Origin: Spirochaeta africana DSM 8902
GTDB lineage: Bacteria > Spirochaetota > Spirochaetia > DSM-27196 > DSM-8902
Length of the DNA stretch: 64,000 nucleotides
NCBI RefSeq assembly: GCF_000242595.2
Contig: NC_017098.1
Coordinates: 2,294,001 to 2,358,000 of the forward strand
Direction: 5' to 3'
Shown: one piece after another, positions 1 to 7,525 of the stretch
Position numbering within the stretch: position 1 is the stretch's first letter
Layout of the letters: each line of letters begins with the position of its first letter
Translations under genes and position numbers: made by a program
Notes under the pieces: generated by a model
The model's input: only the letters and a program-made list of their open reading frames with translations
What the model was told of the DNA's origin: nothing
Database searches by the model: none

Positions 1-2042
1 TTGCCGAGATACCGCGGAACAGTGCCCTGCTTGCCACCCTCAGACGCCTGGAGCTGTACCTGCAGAACGCAGAGTACTGTGGGCAGCCCCTGATCACGGC
101 TCTGATCGCTGACCCGCAGGGGCGATCCTGCGGCCTGCTGGAGGCAATCGTTCGATTACTGCTGCACCATGGCAGCGGGATCCCTGTTATTGTCGGTGGC
201 AATCATGAGGATATGGAGATTCTCAAGCACGACTGGATGGTATCGGCCTTTCCTCCGGAAACCATCCCGCGCACCCCGCTGCCGCTGCGATACTGGAACG
301 CAACCTTTCCCGGGGGACTGGCAGAACTGGTTTCCGGTTTTGATACCAAGACACACATCGCACTGCATGCAATCCAGCTGGTGAACGGCAGCATCTCTTA
401 CAGCATGATGCAGGATCTGCTGAACAAGCTTGAGATCCCGCCAGTTGTGTTCCCGGAGATCTGCAGAACCCTGGCCGGAAGCGGCCTGATCCTCTCGGAG
501 ACGATACTGGAACCGACCATTCCCGATCTCAGTGATATACATCCCCATCCGCTGTCACCTGATCAGCGTCGCGATATCAGCACCGCGACGGCCTGGTTTC
601 TGCAGGCAGCGGTTGCCGATGGACAACTCGCAATCACCCCGCAGCTACTGGCGGCTGCCAGGAACATGGGCGACCCGGCTATGGTACTGGACTGGTTTAT
701 CCGGCTGTCCCGTCAGCTGCTCTGGAGCAGACGGCTGCAGACAGCACGAGAGCTGTTGTGCGGTACCAACCCACTGATGGGCGTTGCCTTTAGTCGGGAA
801 GCCTCGCGTCGCATTCGATCAATCCTGTGGGTGTACCGGGTGCAGCTGGCGCTACTGCGAGAGGACATGCCGGAGGTACAGCGTTTACTGGATACCGGTG
901 CCGGCAATCTTGACGAAAAAGAGATGCCGGCAGCCGACCGCGGTCGGATACTGCTGGAGCGGGCCCGGGTACTACAGGCGCATAGTTCATGGGACGCGAC
1001 ACTCAAGTATGCCAAGGGGGCTATTCTGGCGTTTCAGGATGCCCATGACCGCTGGGGGATGGCGGAGGCCAACACCCTGATCGCCGAGGCTCGCCTGGTA
1101 CAGGGGTCACTTCCCGAAGCGATCGATTATCTGCAGATTGCATTGGAACTGGGGTCGGGACTGCCGCCCAGCCTGCTGCAGCTGCACACCGTATGTCTCC
1201 AGGCTGCAGCGCTCTTTCTGCACGGCAACTACAGTCGATCCGAGCTGCTGGCAACCCGGGTTGCCGGGGATGCCGTCCGCAGCAACTGGCACAATCACGA
1301 GCTGTGGATGCTGTTCCTGCTGGCACGGATTCGTTTCGAACTCGGGGACTACCCAGCGGCACGCAGCCGCTTCGAACAAGGCCGGGCTGCTGCCCGGGCA
1401 ATGGAGCACGGATCCGCCCTGCAGATGTTCACCCTGTGGTCAGCACGCTGCCTGAGCTACCTTACACATCCCCAGCACGCCGCGGCTCTTTTTCAGCACT
1501 ACGAGCAAACCCCTGAATGCCTGCTGTTCTACGGGGAGGCCCTGCTGCTTGATGGTCGCTGCCGCCAGGCTCGCGAGATCCTGCAGCAGGCTGATTATGA
1601 ATGGGAGGCCAGCCGCCGCACGCTCGATCTGCAGCTGCCGGATTTCTCCAACGGATTCTCGCTGGCAGAGGACATCGGCATTGGCCGCGACAACCAGAAA
1701 CCGACAGCAGCGGTGCTCCTGACCAGGGTGTACAGTGCCGCTGCCCTGCTTGGCTGCGGCAAAGCCGAGGATGCCGTCGACACACTGCGCGGTCTGGTTC
1801 GCAGCCATACCATTACCCCGTACGATCCCCATGCAGCAATCTATGCCCTGCTGTATGCACAGGCCTTGCAGCGTGAGACAGACCCGATCGAGGATCCGAA
1901 CGCAGTGATCGGACGGGCAGCAAAACAGTTGCAGGAGCGCAGCACCCGTATGGACAACCCCAAGCACAAGATCGGCTTCCTGCGGCACAACCGCTGGTCA
2001 CGTGAACTCCTGCAGGCTGCACAGGCCAGCAAGATGGTGTAA
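1..2042 (+). CDS. C-terminal part of a large TPR/ATPase-type regulator (cut by left edge)
   Basis: The frame is open from base 3 with no start codon in a good context, so the gene begins outside the window; 679 residues are visible. Residues before about 100 (for example IPVIVGGNHED) resemble the last strand of a STAND/AAA-type ATPase domain. The following part fits a winged-helix-like region, and from about residue 200 to the end the chain is repeated helical pairs with alternating Ala/Leu and Tyr/Gly, as in TPR or MalT-like arrays. Proteins of this build usually act as cytoplasmic signal-transduction ATPases or transcription activators, but the diagnostic Walker motifs would lie to the left of the window. 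The next feature is a tRNA with its own promoter just after the stop codon. Confidence 0.55.
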   Translation, partial: AEIPRNSALLATLRRLELYLQNAEYCGQPLITALIADPQGRSCGLLEAIVRLLLHHGSGIPVIVGGNHEDMEILKHDWMVSAFPPETIPRTPLPLRYWNATFPGGLAELVSGFDTKTHIALHAIQLVNGSISYSMMQDLLNKLEIPPVVFPEICRTLAGSGLILSETILEPTIPDLSDIHPHPLSPDQRRDISTATAWFLQAAVADGQLAITPQLLAAARNMGDPAMVLDWFIRLSRQLLWSRRLQTARELLCGTNPLMGVAFSREASRRIRSILWVYRVQLALLREDMPEVQRLLDTGAGNLDEKEMPAADRGRILLERARVLQAHSSWDATLKYAKGAILAFQDAHDRWGMAEANTLIAEARLVQGSLPEAIDYLQIALELGSGLPPSLLQLHTVCLQAAALFLHGNYSRSELLATRVAGDAVRSNWHNHELWMLFLLARIRFELGDYPAARSRFEQGRAAARAMEHGSALQMFTLWSARCLSYLTHPQHAAALFQHYEQTPECLLFYGEALLLDGRCRQAREILQQADYEWEASRRTLDLQLPDFSNGFSLAEDIGIGRDNQKPTAAVLLTRVYSAAALLGCGKAEDAVDTLRGLVRSHTITPYDPHAAIYALLYAQALQRETDPIEDPNAVIGRAAKQLQERSTRMDNPKHKIGFLRHNRWSRELLQAAQASKMV

Positions 2043-2049
2043 CTGGCGC

Positions 2050-2078
2050 TTGACAAAAACGGGCGTTGCTGGTAGCTT
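2050..2078 (+). promoter_or_regulatory. Promoter of the tRNA gene
   Basis: TTGACA at 2050-2055 and TAGCTT at 2073-2078 are separated by 17 bases and end 19 bases before the tRNA. This is a near-consensus housekeeping promoter. Confidence 0.75.
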
Positions 2079-2097
2079 CACGGTCGTTGCAAAACAT

Positions 2098-2170
2098 GGT
2101 GGCGTAGCTCAGTTGGTAGAGCAAACGGCTCATATCCGTTAGGTCAGGGGTTCAAGTCCCTTCGCCACTA
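2098..2170 (+). tRNA. tRNA with CAU anticodon (tRNA-Met elongator or tRNA-Ile2)
   Basis: A full 73-base cloverleaf can be drawn. Acceptor arm is 2098-2104 with 2163-2169, D arm 2107-2122, anticodon arm 2124-2140 with anticodon CAT at 2131-2133, and T arm 2146-2162 with loop TTCAAGT. CCA is not encoded. It is not an initiator: pair 11-24 is C-G and the anticodon stem lacks the three stacked G-C pairs of initiators. The first acceptor pair is G-U, which is unusual. Whether it is charged with Met, or with Ile after TilS lysidine modification, cannot be decided by eye. Confidence 0.93.
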
Positions 2171-2206
2171 AAAAAGCTGTCCGGATACCTCCCGGACAGC
2201 TTTTTT
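2171..2206. terminator. Bidirectional intrinsic terminator after tRNA and nrdR
   Basis: A perfect GC-rich hairpin (GCTGTCCGG with CCGGACAGC) is flanked by A5 on the left and T6 on the right. It can stop transcription of the tRNA (plus) and of nrdR (minus). Confidence 0.92.
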
Positions 2207-2259
2207 CATTTCTGACCGATACCAGACCCGCAACGGGTTTTCACGGGCATTCAGATTGT

Positions 2260-2724
2260 TCAGTCGATTTCCTTGGTAAAGTTTTCGATCTCCCGTACGA
2301 ACTCCTCAAGGTCAGAGAAATTCCGGTACACCGATGCAAAGCGCACATATGCAACGCGATCAACATGGTACAGCTTTTCCAGCACCATCTCGCCAATCAG
2401 GCTTGACGGAATCTCGTGATCACTGCCGCCATGCAGGCTGGCCTTGTCCTCCAGATCGTTGACGATCTCCTCAATCTCACGCTGGCTGATGTTACGTTTC
2501 TCCAGCGCACGATGGATCCCCCGCTCCAGCTTTTCGCGGCTGAAGGGTTCGCGGCGTTGACTGTTCTTGACGATCATCAGCTGTTTTTCCACTATCCGCT
2601 CGTAGGAGGTAAACCGGAAACCGCAGCCGGCGCACTCGCGTCGACGACGAATGGATTCACCACTGGCAAGGGTGCGAGACTCGATTACGCGATTATCCAT
2701 ACTGCCGCATCGGGGACATTTCAT
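2260..2724 (-). CDS. nrdR: Transcriptional repressor NrdR
   Basis: This 154-residue protein is the ribonucleotide-reductase regulator NrdR. The N-terminal zinc ribbon is visible as CPRCG (residues 3-7) paired with CAGCGFRF, followed by the basic segment ESIRRRREC and an ATP-cone domain beginning near PFSREKLERGI. NrdR represses nrd operons when its ATP cone is loaded with dATP. An in-frame upstream start codon exists at 2757, but the family begins with MKCPRCG, so 2724 is used. No Shine-Dalgarno sequence precedes this ATG; instead a -10 box lies 7 bases upstream, which suggests a leaderless message. The gene diverges from the HD hydrolase. Confidence 0.95.
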   Translation of the reverse strand: MKCPRCGSMDNRVIESRTLASGESIRRRRECAGCGFRFTSYERIVEKQLMIVKNSQRREPFSREKLERGIHRALEKRNISQREIEEIVNDLEDKASLHGGSDHEIPSSLIGEMVLEKLYHVDRVAYVRFASVYRNFSDLEEFVREIENFTKEID

Positions 2725-2731
2725 ATTGCGC

Positions 2732-2761
2732 AATATACCCCGGGTGCCCAGCGGCACTCAA
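2732..2761 (-). promoter_or_regulatory. Promoter of nrdR (leaderless type)
   Basis: On the minus strand TTGAGT (2756-2761) and TATATT (2732-2737) are 18 bases apart, and only 7 bases separate the -10 box from the nrdR ATG. Confidence 0.6.
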
Positions 2762-2778
2762 TAGGCTGCAGCCTCAGC

Positions 2779-2807
2779 TGGACAGCGTGTCCCAATTGCG
2801 CTACGGT
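2779..2807 (+). promoter_or_regulatory. Promoter of the HD hydrolase gene (very short leader)
   Basis: TGGACA (2779-2784) and TACGGT (2802-2807) with a 17-base spacer lie 10 bases before the ATG at 2818. No Shine-Dalgarno site is present. Confidence 0.5.
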
Positions 2808-2817
2808 TAAGCCCGCC

Positions 2818-4155
2818 ATGAGTACCACCCAACGCGCAGCCGTCATCCACTATCTTGATACCTGCTTCACCCATCCCGTCCGGGATCCGCTGTGGGGCCA
2901 TATATACCTGGATCCCGCCATGCTCCCGCTGCTGTATTCGGAACCGTTTCAGCAGCTCAACCGCATCAGACAGCTGGGGCCTACCTTCCTGGTGTATCCC
3001 GGTGCAACCCACACCCGCCTGAACCACAGCCTGGGCGTGCTGCACATGGCCCGACGGCTCATCAGAACCCTGATTACCCATGAAGCAGCACCCGATCTGA
3101 GTCTTGAAGGGGTAAAGGGTTTCCTCTGCGCCGCGCTGCTGCATGATGTTGGCCATTTCCCCTATACCCATTCCCTCAAGGAACTGCCGCTGAAGGAACA
3201 CGAGGTACTGACCGGAGATATTATCCGTCGCATGCCGCTTGCCGGGATACTCAAGGACACCCTCGGGATAGATCCGGTAATCCCGGCCAGAATCGTCGAC
3301 CTGCATCTGCCTGCGGATACCTGCCTGGAGCCAGACGACGGACGGAATCCAGCCAGTAGTGACCAGGAGATCAGTTTCTTCAGGCGCCTGCTGAGCTCTC
3401 CGCTCGACCCGGACAAGCTCGACTACCTGAACCGTGATGCCTACTTCTGCGGCGTGCCCTACGGCACTCAGGACAGCGACTACGTACTGAGCCAGGTCCT
3501 GCCGCATCCGGACGCCGGCATCGGCCTGGATGAGGGCGGAATCTCGGCCCTGGAGCATCTGCTGTTCTCCAAATACCAGATGTATCGCGCGGTGTACTGG
3601 CATCGCACCGTTCGCATCGCGACCGGCATGATAAAAAAAGGCCTGTATCTGGGGATCCGCAGCGGGGCTCTCCAGACGGATCAGCTGTACAACCTGGATG
3701 ACGAGAGCTTTTTCAAGCTGGCGGACAGCTGCGACGCCCCGGAATTCGGGTTGATTTCTGCAGTCCAGTCCCGACGACTGCATCAAACCATATACGAGGC
3801 CCCATTCGACAACACACGCCCACAACTGCAGGAACTCTGCGATCTGTCCCGGCGCACCGCGATGGAGCGACGCCTGGCCGACACGCTGAGCCGCTGCCTC
3901 GGAAAGCCGGTGTCCGAGATGCACCTGCTGATCGATATCCCCGAGGCGATCTCGTTCGAGGTTGATATACCGGTACGTACCGCCGATGGGTGGATCCCCT
4001 ACTCCCGGGCGCGCAGTGTATTCACCCCGCAGGTAGTACGGGACTTTACCGAGACCCTGCGCCTGGTACGCATTGCGGTTGATCCGCGGGTGCTCCCCCT
4101 GCCTGAAACGGCCATCACCGCCCTGGCTACGGAGCTGCAGCATGGAGTGGCGTGA
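2818..4155 (+). CDS. HD-domain phosphohydrolase (dGTPase/SAMHD1-like, COG1078 type)
   Basis: The 445-residue protein has the HD metal-binding set in order: HTRLNHSLGV near residue 65, LLHDVGHFPYTHS near residue 105, and a later Asp in the stretch DPDKLDYLNRDA. This arrangement is typical of COG1078 phosphohydrolases related to dNTP triphosphohydrolases; the exact substrate is unknown. The start was chosen at 2818 because the stretch upstream is antisense to nrdR and not conserved in character. The stop overlaps the start of the pseudouridine synthase gene by 14 bases, so the two are translationally coupled. Being divergent to nrdR is suggestive of a nucleotide-pool role, but this is inference. 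Confidence 0.85.
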   Translation: MSTTQRAAVIHYLDTCFTHPVRDPLWGHIYLDPAMLPLLYSEPFQQLNRIRQLGPTFLVYPGATHTRLNHSLGVLHMARRLIRTLITHEAAPDLSLEGVKGFLCAALLHDVGHFPYTHSLKELPLKEHEVLTGDIIRRMPLAGILKDTLGIDPVIPARIVDLHLPADTCLEPDDGRNPASSDQEISFFRRLLSSPLDPDKLDYLNRDAYFCGVPYGTQDSDYVLSQVLPHPDAGIGLDEGGISALEHLLFSKYQMYRAVYWHRTVRIATGMIKKGLYLGIRSGALQTDQLYNLDDESFFKLADSCDAPEFGLISAVQSRRLHQTIYEAPFDNTRPQLQELCDLSRRTAMERRLADTLSRCLGKPVSEMHLLIDIPEAISFEVDIPVRTADGWIPYSRARSVFTPQVVRDFTETLRLVRIAVDPRVLPLPETAITALATELQHGVA

Positions 4156-5341
4156 GTTTACCCTGACAGAAAACGATGCCGGACGACGCCTGGACGTCAT
4201 CCTGCGCCACCTGGATGCAGCCCGGGGTCTGTCCGGCCTGTTTGCCGCCATTCGCAAGGGACTGATCAGACTGAACGGAAAAAAAGCCAGACCCGATAGC
4301 CGGGTCAATCCCGGTGACACCCTCAGCATCGCCGCCTTCCTGCTTGATCCCTCTGATCCCTCTGATCCGGCACATCCACAGGCCGGGCAGCAGTCCGGAG
4401 CACCAGCAGAAATCAGACGCCCCGACAGCACCTCCGGCGCCCCGGCCGCAAGCGGACCAGTTTCAAGCCCGCCGCAAGCGGGCACGACGGCCCCGGAAGC
4501 GACTCCTTCGGAAGCGCCGGCGGGCGCCCCCCCGGTACCCGTGCTGTTTGAAAGCGACCACCTGATCGCGGTGCTGAAACCGCCCGGCATGCTGGTGCAT
4601 GACGGGCCGGCCTCGCTGGAGGCCAGACTGCGGCCGTATCTGCAGGAACGTATCCCTCCCTCGGTCAGCTTCCGGCCTGGCCCGCTGCACCGCCTGGATC
4701 GCAACACCAGCGGCATTGTCTGCTTCAGCAAGTCGCTGGCCGGGGCCCGCTGGTTTACCGAGAGCCTGCAGCAGAACCGGATCGCAAAGTACTACCTGGC
4801 CGTCCTTGAGGGCGAGCTCCCCCCGGGCTACCACGAGATTTGGCTTGATACCCTGGAACGCCGTCACCACAGCACCTCACTTTCCACGGCAGGACAGGCT
4901 GCCGAGACCCATATCTGTCGACTGGGGACTGCCAGCCGCTACCAGCTGCCCGGTCTACACACCATGACCGGGGTACGCATTGTTACCGGACGCACCCATC
5001 AGATACGGGCCCAGGCAGCCGGGCATGGTCATCCGGTGCTCGGAGATGCCAAGTATGGCAGCCGGATTTCCGGGCTTGGGCGAGGGCTACTGCTGCACGC
5101 AGCGGCACTGGTGCTGCCGGCCTGGGAATACGGCGAGAAACACCTGATCCAGGCCCCGCTGCCGCGCCGCTGGTATCGGCTGTTGCAGCTGCAGCACGAT
5201 CAGCCGACAGCGGTTGCCGTAAGTTCACGCACCGGCACCGGCTACCGGGTTCGCCGCCCACAATCAGTCCCTGCACCCCGGGATACCGAGTCGCGAGACC
5301 CCTGGCTTGACAGGGTCATGCAGGACCTGATTCTGATCTGA
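4142..5341 (+). CDS. RluA-family RNA pseudouridine synthase
   Basis: The 399-residue protein has an N-terminal S4 RNA-binding domain (GRRLDVILRHLD to NPGDTLSI) and a C-terminal RluA catalytic domain. The catalytic motif HRLDRNTSG carries the active-site Asp, and the family motifs GRTHQIRAQ and GHPVLGDAKYG follow. It converts uridines in 23S rRNA or tRNA to pseudouridine; RluC/RluD-like 23S targets are most likely. Between the two domains, roughly residues 75-135, is a Pro/Ala/Ser-rich low-complexity linker that starts with a short SDP repeat and is absent from typical RluC. The start overlaps the end of the HD gene. Confidence 0.92.
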   Translation: MEWREFTLTENDAGRRLDVILRHLDAARGLSGLFAAIRKGLIRLNGKKARPDSRVNPGDTLSIAAFLLDPSDPSDPAHPQAGQQSGAPAEIRRPDSTSGAPAASGPVSSPPQAGTTAPEATPSEAPAGAPPVPVLFESDHLIAVLKPPGMLVHDGPASLEARLRPYLQERIPPSVSFRPGPLHRLDRNTSGIVCFSKSLAGARWFTESLQQNRIAKYYLAVLEGELPPGYHEIWLDTLERRHHSTSLSTAGQAAETHICRLGTASRYQLPGLHTMTGVRIVTGRTHQIRAQAAGHGHPVLGDAKYGSRISGLGRGLLLHAAALVLPAWEYGEKHLIQAPLPRRWYRLLQLQHDQPTAVAVSSRTGTGYRVRRPQSVPAPRDTESRDPWLDRVMQDLILI

Positions 5342-5362
5342 AGATTCACTGGCTGCGACGAG

Positions 5363-5391
5363 TGTACAAAACCCCGCCTTACGGCTACACT
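5363..5391 (+). promoter_or_regulatory. Promoter of the P-loop/Asp23-like gene (leaderless type)
   Basis: TGTACA (5363-5368) and TACACT (5386-5391) are 17 bases apart; the ATG at 5399 follows the -10 box by 7 bases and has no Shine-Dalgarno site. Confidence 0.5.
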
Positions 5392-5398
5392 TAGCGGT

Positions 5399-6286
5399 AT
5401 GCGATCACTGGTGCGAAATGTATTCTGGAGAATGAAGGGCGTGCAGGTGTATGCCCTGGTGGGAAAAAGCGGTACCGGCAAAAGCTTTCGCTCTGCCCTG
5501 ATCATGGAGAAATACAACATCTCGCACATGATCGATGACGGACTGCTGATACGCAAGGACAAGATCATTGCCGGAAGATCAGCCAAGCGTGAGGATGCCT
5601 ATCTGGCGGCGGTAAAAACCGCGATATTTGCAGATCGTGAACATCGCGAAGAGGTGGTTACCGCCCTGAAAAAGGAATCGGTCAAGAACATTCTGCTGCT
5701 TGGCACCTCGGACAAGATGATCTACCGCATAACCCAGGCGCTTGACCTGCCCAATCCGGTTCGCATTATCCGGATCGAGGAAATCGCCACCGAGGACGAG
5801 ATTCAGACTGCGATGCATCATCGCAAGACCCACGGACGTCATGTTATTCCCGTCCCCTCGATTGAGGTAAAGCAGAACTACCCCAAAATCATGGCTGATT
5901 CATTCAAGATCCTGTTTACCGGGGGGCTGCCGCTGGCACGCAGGAACAAGGTATTCGAAAAGACCGTTGTACGGCCGGCATTCTCATCAAAGGGAACCGT
6001 GAGTATTTCTGAAGCGGCTCTGGGGCAGATGGTGTTTCATTGTGTAGCGGAGTTTGCACCGGAGCTGCATGTGCAGAAGGTGTCAATCCGCCTGGAGAAA
6101 TCAGGCTATCGGCTGAATGTCAGCCTTCGAGTGCCCTTTGGCACGCAGCTGGCTGGCACGATTCATCAGCTGCATCGCTACATCGTCGAAAATCTTGAGA
6201 AATTCACTGGAATCATTATCGAGGAGCTGCATATAAAGGTCGATACTGTAATGACGAACCCGAAGAACAGCGGAAATCCACGGTAA
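5399..6286 (+). CDS. P-loop NTPase fused to an Asp23/Gls24-like domain
   Basis: The 295-residue protein carries a Walker A motif GKSGTGKS near residue 22 and an N-terminal nucleotide-binding fold with kinase-like features. From about residue 200 the chain changes to a pattern that matches the Asp23/Gls24 (DUF322) family by eye: GTVSISEAALGQMV, alternating hydrophobic strands, a central YRLNVSLRVPFG, and the closing FTGIIIEELHIKVDTV. Asp23-family proteins of Firmicutes are envelope-stress or membrane-associated proteins; the role in this fusion is unknown. The start at 5399 is supported by the promoter spacing; an alternative ATG at 5432 lies directly before the P-loop. Single gene, no evident operon partner. 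Confidence 0.65.
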   Translation: MRSLVRNVFWRMKGVQVYALVGKSGTGKSFRSALIMEKYNISHMIDDGLLIRKDKIIAGRSAKREDAYLAAVKTAIFADREHREEVVTALKKESVKNILLLGTSDKMIYRITQALDLPNPVRIIRIEEIATEDEIQTAMHHRKTHGRHVIPVPSIEVKQNYPKIMADSFKILFTGGLPLARRNKVFEKTVVRPAFSSKGTVSISEAALGQMVFHCVAEFAPELHVQKVSIRLEKSGYRLNVSLRVPFGTQLAGTIHQLHRYIVENLEKFTGIIIEELHIKVDTVMTNPKNSGNPR

Positions 6287-6288
6287 GT

Positions 6289-6317
6289 TTGACAGCTGCC
6301 TGACGCAGTTCTAAGAT
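6289..6317 (+). promoter_or_regulatory. Promoter of the TPR envelope gene
   Basis: TTGACA (6289-6294) and TAAGAT (6312-6317) with 17 bases between them. A GGAGG ribosome-binding site follows before the ATG at 6335. Confidence 0.75.
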
Positions 6318-6334
6318 ACAACTCGGAGGTAGAG

Positions 6335-7522
6335 ATGAAAAGAACGGTTTTAGTGTGTGTAGCACTGCTGCTTGCGGCCGGAACAGCGACTGCCGATACG
6401 ACATTTACGGCGAATACCGCGTACTACCAGGTAACCTCGCATGTCAGCGAGGAGCACGCGACAGCGGTTGCCGAGGAACTTACTGCCCTGTTCGATTTCT
6501 TTAACTCCTATTTCCATTTCGAGCCGACGGAGCTGGAGCAGGCGCTTCAGGTACGGGTCTTTGCCGACAGAGACGCCTATCATGACTATATCTCACGATT
6601 TATCGACCGGCCCGGCGAGGACTTTGTCTATCTTCATTACAGCGATCCATCACGCAGCCAGCTGGTCGGGGTTGCCGATGACACCAGCCAGAACCGTACC
6701 GCCCTCAGCCACCAGGGATTTATCCAGTTTCTCCGCAGCTTTATCCCGCATCCGCCGCTGTGGATGCGGGAAGGATTTGCGGTGTATTTCGAATCGGTGC
6801 GCTACGACCCGGAGTTCGCCACCATCTCCTATCGCGAGAATCTGGCGTGGCTGGAAACCCTCAAGGCCGAGGCCGAGGCGGGGCTGTTTCGCGAGCTGGA
6901 TCCCGAGGATATCCTGCATATGGACACCCGACAGGCCCAGGAACAGCTGGAGCAGTTTTATCCCCGAGCCTGGGGGCTGGTATCCTTCCTGCTGCACTCC
7001 CCGGTTCGCGAATATAACCGCCTGATGTGGGATGCGATCAGTTCGCTGGACCGACATGCGAGTCTGGAAGAAAACAACCAGCGGGTGGTAGAGCGGTCTT
7101 TTCGGTGGGTGAACAGCGACACCCTGAAGGAGGATCTGCAGTTTTACATCGAGACTCGACAGACCTTCCGTGGTCTGGTTCAGGAGGGGATTGAGTACTA
7201 TGCCGATGGCCAGCATGAGCGAGCTGAACAGCGCTTTATCCAGGCATTGAACCTCCAGGACTCGAACTACATCCCGTTTTACTATCTGGGCCTCATAAAC
7301 TACACCCGGGGCAATTACACCCTGGCAGATTTCTATTACGGGACCGCGCTTGATCTGGGCGCCGAGCAGGCACTCACCCTGTATGCCTTGGGAGTAAACG
7401 CCTATGCAGACCAGCGCTTTGAGGAGGCCGTCGAGCTGTTGAACTCAACCCTTGAGCTGGACCCCGAACAGTACCAGGACAAGGTAGATCTGTTGATGGC
7501 GCGCATACAGGAAGAAGCCTAG
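6335..7522 (+). CDS. Exported peptidase-MA-like protein with TPR tail, probably inactive
   Basis: The 395-residue protein has a signal peptide (MKRTVLVCVALLLAAGTATA, cleavage after about residue 20). Its middle part, ending in LWMREGFAVYFE, matches the layout of peptidase MA/DUF1570 metalloproteases, in which an HExxH helix precedes a glutamate-bearing EGFA segment. Here the helix reads HQGFIQF, so the catalytic Glu and second His are missing while the downstream EGFA segment is kept. The C-terminal third (from about residue 275) is made of tetratricopeptide repeats. It is therefore probably a periplasmic scaffold rather than a protease. Strong ribosome-binding site GGAGG. The next gene starts 3 bases downstream, so the two are co-transcribed. 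Confidence 0.6.
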   Translation: MKRTVLVCVALLLAAGTATADTTFTANTAYYQVTSHVSEEHATAVAEELTALFDFFNSYFHFEPTELEQALQVRVFADRDAYHDYISRFIDRPGEDFVYLHYSDPSRSQLVGVADDTSQNRTALSHQGFIQFLRSFIPHPPLWMREGFAVYFESVRYDPEFATISYRENLAWLETLKAEAEAGLFRELDPEDILHMDTRQAQEQLEQFYPRAWGLVSFLLHSPVREYNRLMWDAISSLDRHASLEENNQRVVERSFRWVNSDTLKEDLQFYIETRQTFRGLVQEGIEYYADGQHERAEQRFIQALNLQDSNYIPFYYLGLINYTRGNYTLADFYYGTALDLGAEQALTLYALGVNAYADQRFEEAVELLNSTLELDPEQYQDKVDLLMARIQEEA

Positions 7523-7525
7523 TCA

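Noticed and set aside
2758-4731. 657-residue open frame on the minus strand
   Set aside because: Antisense to the HD hydrolase and the pseudouridine synthase, both with clear family motifs; the translated product has no recognisable motif.
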